From Bactericera cockerelli (lineage: Eukaryota > Arthropoda > Insecta > Hemiptera > Triozidae): a stretch of 64,000 nucleotides of DNA. The notes under the pieces were generated by a model. It had not been told where the DNA came from. It saw nothing but the letters and a program-made list of their open reading frames with translations, and searched no databases. The position numbers and the translations under genes are program-made. Shown here in pieces: positions 58,890-64,000 of this stretch. The first letter of the stretch is position 1. Every line of letters begins with the position of its first letter. The DNA lies in the NCBI GenBank assembly GCA_024516035.1, contig CM044964.1, positions 13,773,597-13,837,596 on the forward strand. The letters run 5' to 3'.

Positions 58890-59570
58890 GTGCACTGTGT
58901 ACCTGATATAGTTTGGTGTTGAATGGCTGAGAAAGTTAACAGGCTTCATTTAACTTTTTGCCTGTTGGTTCACTACTTATTCCATCACTAAATATCCCCG
59001 TAATATCAATAAAAAATTGTGTTGTTAAACTATGTATTTTATATTATTTTACTCAAGAAGTAATTTTTTATTGAAATCGACACTGATGTTTTGATTCATT
59101 AAAACCAAATTCGCCACGCCACCACTGGACTCAACACTTTGCGATAAACCCCATCATCATTACACACCATTCACATAAAAAAACTCGATCTATTAGCAGC
59201 AGGGCAAAAAACATATATGGACAGGATTAAAAAGAACAAAGTTTACACTTTGTATTGTAAAGTTCAGCCCGATGATTTATACGGAACCATACATAACAGC
59301 GCACATACAGTATATACCATTCAGTATATGTATGTTTTATGTGCACCATTAGTATATAAATGGACACAACATTAATATAAAAATGCAGCCAGAGCTGTTT
59401 CTATGCTGTCCGGAGCTGAGGTCCATTAGTGGAGATTGGAGAGGCGTCTCTCAGAGGAGAGGATTAAAACTGACCAACAATAACAACAACAGAATCATCA
59501 AGATAAATAAAATGAAAAAACACAATACATAATACAACAATTAAAGCAACAACAATAAATAACGATAATG
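58890..59570. other. AT-rich unassigned sequence
   Basis: (CAA)n-type short repeats at 59476-59565. No gene. Confidence 0.4.
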
Positions 59571-59571
59571 T

Positions 59572-59770
59572 TACTTCCGAGAAATTTCTAATATTAGAAA
59601 TCGGAAGTATTGTGTTCGTTTTTGTAAAAAAAAAAAATGAAATATTTTTTTATATTCGATGTCAATATTTTCATATTTCCGGACGTTGCATAACCTCCTG
59701 AGGAATTTTAGTTTTGTGTCTGTCGGTCTGTCTGTCTGTTTTTTGTTGAATAAAAGACGAGAAAAACTTT
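59572..59770 (+). mobile_element. Element beginning with TACTTCCGA hairpin
   Basis: Terminal hairpin (59572-59609), TGTGTTCG, then ATTTCCGGACG, CCTCCTGAGG and (TCTG)n at 59718-59740. This is the same order as in the 1127-1758 element (hairpin, TGTATTCG, TTTCTGGACG, GCCTCAGG, TCTG run), although the hairpin sequences differ. The right end was not found. Confidence 0.6.
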
Positions 59771-59837
59771 GTCAGTAGTTTATAGGACTCAAAATATTAT
59801 TCGACTAATTTATGATATACGCGTGTTTAACAGAAGA

Positions 59838-60100
59838 GTGATGTCACAATTAACTCAAACCAGCCTTACTAAAATTCACCATGCTCGGGATTTGAACCAC
59901 CGACCGCCAGGCTATACGCCCGTTTCTTTAACAAAATCGACTGAAGACGGGACAGCTTTCCTAGACAGCTGGACTGCCAATGAGTACCGACCGCTTAGCT
60001 AGTGAGTCACACCCACAAACCAGACTCACTAAAATTCACCATGTCTGAGAGTCGAAGCACTACTGAAGACGATACGCCGCTAGACCACTGTACTGCCACC
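59838..60100 (-). mobile_element. tRNA-derived SINE family E, one copy plus a partial repeat
   Basis: CTCGGGATTTGAACCACCG (59883) and ACTAAAATTCACCATG at 59868 and again at 60027, the second followed by a degraded head (GAGAGTCGAAGCAC). Confidence 0.6.
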
Positions 60101-60107
60101 GACTATA

Positions 60108-60330
60108 CAGCTAGTGGTAGTCAAGTGGTTAAGGCGCTAGTCTGGTAATCCAGGTAGCGTAGGGATCCGTTGGTTCGAATCCCACCCAGTGCATGAATTT
60201 TTCTTAATTAATTTGAGTTTGTGACCACATAATAATGAGACTCTGAGGGTTAGGTGGTAGAAAATGCTTTGAGCATTAACCTCGCCTGTTGGTAACCGTA
60301 ATCCACTAAAGAGTGTTATTATTATTATTA
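60108..60330 (+). mobile_element. tRNA-derived SINE family D, full length
   Basis: Head AGTCAAGTGGTTAAGGCGC (A box), TAGTCTGGTAATCCAGG, long variable arm, GGTTCGAATCCCACCCAGTG (B box). Body GTTTGTGACCACATAATAAT, tail GTTGGTAACCGTAATCCAC and (TTA)n. Longest copy of its family here. Confidence 0.8.
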
Positions 60331-60334
60331 TAGT

Positions 60335-61180
60335 GACCCCCCAACTAGATCAGAAGAGCAAATACCCCGCCAACACGCCACGTCCTGCGTGGCATAACTA
60401 AGGCACTCACAGGCAAGACTGTGGATGAGATGTGGACGGGAAGGCTGACGAAGACAAGAAAGGCATGTCAGTAAAAAACACAAGACGGAGAGAAGGGAAA
60501 CAAGAACTAGGTTTGAGAGAAAGAGAACTGGTCTGCACGGCAGTGGTGGAGGTCCGGAATCGAGTCCAACTTGTGGCAGTAAAAACTCTTGACCAAAAAT
60601 GACCTTGGCAATGAATCGATAAATTATGGATCAATGTCAATTTCAATTCTGAAACAAGTGAAGTTAAAGTAATCCTGAAGTCTTATTATCTTGCAAATTA
60701 CTTACTCTGATAAAAAAGAACACAACATAAATAAAATAAATATATAAATAAATCATAATTGGTAATAAAATACTGAGGTTCACTTTGAATAGAAAAGTAG
60801 CTCATAACTAGGATCACTTTATATGTCTTTTTTTCCCACGCCACTGCTCTCATTGGAGCTTCATCAGCTTTAGCAGACTCCCCGAGCTTTTCGCCACTCC
60901 GCCACTGAGGTTTCGCAAAGTTCTCTAATGGCTGAGACAGGGCGGTGGGCAGAGACCAGATATTAGCGTGCATTCCTTAAAGTTCATACAATAGTCGTAA
61001 TAAACTATATTCCACAGGACCTATACAACTAATGTACCCAGGCTATATGTTGGAATAGGTCATAAAAAATAAACTATATTATTTTGAGCCATGTACACTC
61101 GGCTGCATCGCAGATGGGGCTCGAAATGTGCAAATTAAAATCCACAGTTGAGACTTGAACTGGGCAGGCATAAAGTGCTA
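60335..61180. other. Unassigned; purine-rich start, AT-rich end
   Basis: 60395-60570 is A+G-rich and moderately GC-rich, without a recognised family. GTTGAGACTTGAACTGGG at 61146 is a weak B-box-like scrap. Confidence 0.35.
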
Positions 61181-61183
61181 TTG

Positions 61184-61410
61184 AGCCAGCGTCGATGGCG
61201 CGTTTAATGCACTGGTTCTCGTCAGATCGACGAAGTTAAGCAACGTCCAGCGACGTGAAGACTTCGTGATGCTGGCATTCTGGTCCCACCCAGGCTGGGT
61301 GAGGTAAATGTTTGTAGCAGGTTTGAGAATTTCCTGCGAATGGAGGGTAACACCCCCGTTGTGATTGACCATATGACCATGCAGTTGAGAGCGACGTTAA
61401 ACCCAAAAAA
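61184..61410 (+). mobile_element. 5S-rRNA-derived SINE, best copy
   Basis: The head (61184-61280) follows 5S rRNA: GCCAGCGTCGATGGCG, CTGGTTCTCGTCAGATCGAC, GAAGTTAAGCAACGTC (A-box and internal promoter region), TGATGCTGGCATTCTGG. Core ACCCAGGCTGGGTGAGG, GCGAATGGAGGGTAACACC, tail GAGCGACGTTAAACCC and A6. Flanks AAGTGCTATTGAG (61173) and AAGTACTATCGAG (61409) look like a 13-bp target duplication with two changes. The 5S part is too diverged to be a 5S gene. Confidence 0.85.
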
Positions 61411-61639
61411 GTACTATCGAGTGCACGCTACACGTTGTGGTTTTTTGTATTAGTAAAATTATTTTACTGTATCATACGGATGTTAGTGATTTGTGTTCTT
61501 GTCATTTTGTCTGACATGGCTTATCTGTTCAACATCATTTAAGTTGTCAAAAAATGGAGTCCTAATGACTTCACGTTAACAAAAACGAATTTCTCTAACT
61601 ATGTATGTATGATTTTATCTGTGGTGGAGCACAAGGCCT

Positions 61640-61845
61640 CTTCACAATTTTTGTGGGTAGCGCAGCATTACTCAGAGCCTCCTTCACATTTCGAATTATA
61701 TAATAATAATGCTTTTTCTTTGTGTTATTATGTCACAATTTTAGTGGGTAGCGCAGAATCATAGGACTTTACCACTTTAATTTACAATATCTTGTATTAT
61801 TTTTTTGCCTAAGATTCTGCCACTGGTCGCTGCTTCACATTAAAG
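61640..61845. repeat. Direct repeat around GTGGGTAGCGCAG
   Basis: CACAATTTTTGTGGGTAGCG (61650) recurs as CACAATTTTAGTGGGTAGCG (61734). Confidence 0.65.
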
Positions 61846-61990
61846 CAGCTACTCATTTTTCCTCACGAGGTATGAGTGGACCCCGAACATCCAAGTACAG
61901 AGCAGAAAAAATCCTCCCCCGCTGGGAATCGAACCCAGGTCACCATGTGTGCAATGCCTAGCGCGCTAACTCGCTCTGCCACAGTGACTA
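61845..61990 (-). mobile_element. tRNA-derived SINE family F, copy 1
   Basis: On the - strand: head TGTGGCAGAGCGAGTTAGCG, GGTGACCTGGGTTCGATTCC (B box), body TCTGTACTTGGATGTTCGGG and CCTCGTGAGGAAAAATGAG. Confidence 0.8.
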
Positions 61991-62059
61991 CTACATTTCG
62001 AATTATTCTATTACATTAATTTCTTTTTACTCTGGTAATGTCGCCACGGGTCGTTAACC

Positions 62060-62215
62060 ATACAGGTAACTACTCATTTTTCCTCACGAGGTATGAGTGG
62101 ACCCCGAACATCCAAGTACAGATCAGAAAAATTCCTGCCCCGCTGGGATTGAACCCAGGTCACCGTGCGTGTAATGCCTAGCGCGCTAACTCACTCTGCC
62201 ACGGTGACTCTAACT
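62060..62215 (-). mobile_element. tRNA-derived SINE family F, copy 2
   Basis: Nearly identical to the copy 70 bp to the left, same orientation; the spacer ACATTTCGAATTAT-type sequence also echoes 61690. Probably a tandem duplication of about 215 bp rather than two insertions. Confidence 0.8.
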
Positions 62216-62625
62216 ACATTTGTGCACAGGACCCAAAGAAATTATTCCTAGTGACTCCCTGAGATTTGAGAAGGTCCCAAACCAATGTCCCCGAGTGTAG
62301 CATGGGCTGATCCTGAGAATGGCATGGGAAGCCTTGCCACATTCCGGGGCTTGCAGTTTGCACTCGGGTCCAGTCCAGAGATCCGTGAGTGTTGGCTCTG
62401 CCATTAGGAGCGCTTGTGTCGTGGTGCTTTTAAGTGCCCTAATAGGTTCTGTCTATTAACTTTTAAGCTATCATATTTCGTTCAATATAAATAAGTTTAT
62501 TTAAATGTAAATGAAACAATAATAAAATTAGAGATCATAGACTTCTACAAACTCAGCTGAGGGAAGAGCCGAAAGCATACTAAACTTGCTGCATTCCCCC
62601 GCTGCACCGCCAGGATCCTGAGAAT
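62210..62625 (-). other. Unassigned; possibly retrotransposon-derived
   Basis: A 64-codon - strand frame at 62210-62404 has ordinary composition, and frames around it recall LINE 3' ends only weakly. Not claimed as such. Confidence 0.2.
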
Positions 62626-62629
62626 GGTA

Positions 62630-62850
62630 TTTGTGTTTTATCACAATCGTATTATCACAATTACCTCAGAGTAGGTCCCTAAATGTTTTATTATGGCACA
62701 AAAGAAGTGTATAGACAAAGACCGACCTCAGTAGCTTGATATTTGTGTTAATCACAATCGTACTACCACAATTACCTCAGATTAGGTCCTTATATAAATG
62801 AATTATTATGATACAAAAGAAATTTGACAGAGACCGACTAGCTTGATCGA
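62630..62850. repeat. 112-bp tandem duplication
   Basis: Unit 1 starts TTTGTGTTTTATCACAATCG (62630), unit 2 TTTGTGTTAATCACAATCG (62742). Both end in ACCGAC...AGCTTGAT, the first bases of SINE family E. Confidence 0.8.
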
Positions 62851-62975
62851 TAAGGCGTTGGACTTGTAACCTGGAGGTCGGTGGTTCAACTCCCGGTCTG
62901 AGCGTAGATTTAGTAAAGCGAGTTTGAGCAGTTGTGATATCACGAAAGTGATTAACACAAATATGAAGAAAAAAA
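62828..62975 (+). mobile_element. tRNA-derived SINE family E, good copy
   Basis: AGCTTGATCGATAAGGCG (A box), TTGGACTTGTAACCTGG, GTCGGTGGTTCAACTCCCG (B box), body GATTTAGTAAAGCGAGTTTG. The loop CTTGTAA suggests a tRNA-Thr(TGT)-like ancestor. Confidence 0.8.
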
Positions 62976-63109
62976 TAATCACAATTACTACCTTCTGAGG
63001 AATAATCTAAGTTTTTGGGCTATTTTTGAACGGGAGCCCATCTCTACTGCTTGAGTTCTCATCTTTTATATCCAGGGTCAATATTGACTGATCATTGATT
63101 TAAGTAATG

Positions 63110-63690
63110 CTGTCGGCTACGAAAGCTCTTTGTCACTGCGACCTTAAATAGATCTTTTGTGACATGCCCCTCTAAAAGAGATCAAAGCTATTAATATATA
63201 GCTTAAGATTCTTTTAGGACTGATTTCGGTAACTTATTTCGGTGTTAGAATCAGGCTTGAGAAGTGTTTCAGTCGAGCGTGTGAGGCTACTCCACATTCA
63301 CAGAGGATGTGTTTTGCTGTCTCTGACTGACCATTCCCTACCACAACCATTAACACGTTCGTTACCGAACGGCCATATGTGGATGTTTTTGTGTTTTTCT
63401 TTGGGACCGAAAACACACATGTGGTTGTTATCAAAATTTTAACGAGGGACCGGACATCCATATATGGCCTTTTGGAGGTAGGTTGTTAGTATTAGAACAG
63501 ATATAGGATCGATTCTTGTACAAATACGATGCCAAATATGCAAAAAAAAAAAACCTGGGGACCAAATTTTGGTCCCCAGGATGCAACAGCAACTTTACCG
63601 CCTGGTCCCTACGTAAAACTTGAAAAAATTGGCTTGGTAACGAACGTGTTAAGGTTCGGTTAGCGGACAGGGCTCAGAAGATCTCAATAT
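63110..63690 (-). pseudogene. Decayed LINE 3' end, split by a MITE
   Basis: On the - strand SETAKHILCECGVASHARLK (around 63269-63328) is the E.A.H.L..C motif found after reverse transcriptase in Jockey/CR1-like LINEs. Downstream on that strand, ISPKRILSYI-like sequence fits the C-terminus. The MITE at 63350-63652 separates this from its 5' continuation at 63653-63690. Stops present. Confidence 0.55.
63350..63652. mobile_element. piggyBac-type MITE with TTAA target sites
   Basis: TTAACACGTTCGTTACC at the left and its exact inverse GGTAACGAACGTGTTAA at the right give 13-bp TIRs flanked by TTAA. Inside, GGCCATATGTGGATGT is inverted as ACATCCATATATGGCC, and CCTGGGGACCAAA with its inverse forms a 27-bp perfect palindrome (63554-63580). 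No transposase, so it needs one in trans. Confidence 0.8.
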
Positions 63691-63694
63691 TGAT

Positions 63695-64000
63695 TCTTTG
63701 CGGTTTAGATCGAGAAGTATCAATTTCTTCAAGCTTCCATTCTAAAGTGAATTGATCTGGAGAGGACTTGATCATTCATTGAATTGTTTAGTCTCAGGGA
63801 AGTTTAAATTGTTTGCGAATCGTGCCGATTTTGATTGATCTTTGCGGATTTGAGATGATTGGCACTCGGATTTCAACTAATGTTATTATTATTTTATCTT
63901 CTATTCTTCTTATTATTTATCCTTTTCTATCCATTATTTATCTTGTGACCTTTAGCATTACCATCTAATCGACGTCGATCGATTTTATTTGTCTGAAAAT
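63695..64000. other. AT-rich sequence at the window end
   Basis: Short (ATT)n near 63890 and a GATCGAT cluster at 63969-63982. Nothing else seen. Confidence 0.4.

Noticed and set aside
61184..61280. 5S rRNA gene
   Set aside because: Too diverged, no terminator T run at its end, and it continues into a SINE core with an A tail and target duplication.

Overview
This 64 kb window looks like eukaryotic, AT-rich, intergenic or intronic DNA. The most likely source is an insect; Hemiptera is only a guess from the repeat style. I find no convincing protein-coding exon, no intact tRNA or rRNA gene, and no bacterial-type operon, IS element or CRISPR array. The longest open frames (up to about 175 codons) are translations of microsatellites or pyrimidine tracts. 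What the window holds is a dense layer of SINEs, MITEs, foldback elements, decayed LINE ends, minisatellites and long CT/GA tracts.

The most interesting signal is three near-ideal recursive splice sites (zero-length exons, 'ratchet points'), all on the + strand. In each, a polypyrimidine tract and AG is joined directly to GTAAGT. The junctions are 430|431, 28435|28436 and 57419|57420, spaced 28.0 and 29.0 kb apart. Each has a second 5' splice site 59-65 nt downstream, the layout described for RS-exons in Drosophila and vertebrates. The middle site is preceded by nine tandem copies of a 23-nt unit that repeats the branch-point-like CTAAT. I infer that the whole window lies inside one giant intron of a + strand gene, removed stepwise. 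No expression data are available to prove this.

Layout. 0-10 kb: recursive site 1, a 0.63 kb TIR element, several SINEs, a G-quadruplex tract, a CTC minisatellite. 10-23 kb: a 21-bp minisatellite, a retroposed insert with target duplication, two decayed LINE ends, a foldback element carrying seven 45-bp repeats, a three-unit 120-bp repeat. 23-34 kb: MITEs, SINEs, recursive site 2 with its branch-point array, a 1.7 kb pyrimidine block followed by a purine block. 34-47 kb: two copies of a 2.3 kb repeat and two giant hairpins (249- and 292-bp arms). 47-57 kb: SINEs and alternating CT/GA blocks. 57-64 kb: recursive site 3, SINE clusters, a decayed LINE end split by a TTAA-flanked MITE.

SINEs fall into several families. 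One has a head closely matching 5S rRNA including its internal promoter; another shares that family's core and tail but has a tRNA-like head. Coordinates of repeat edges were set by eye and may be off by several bases.
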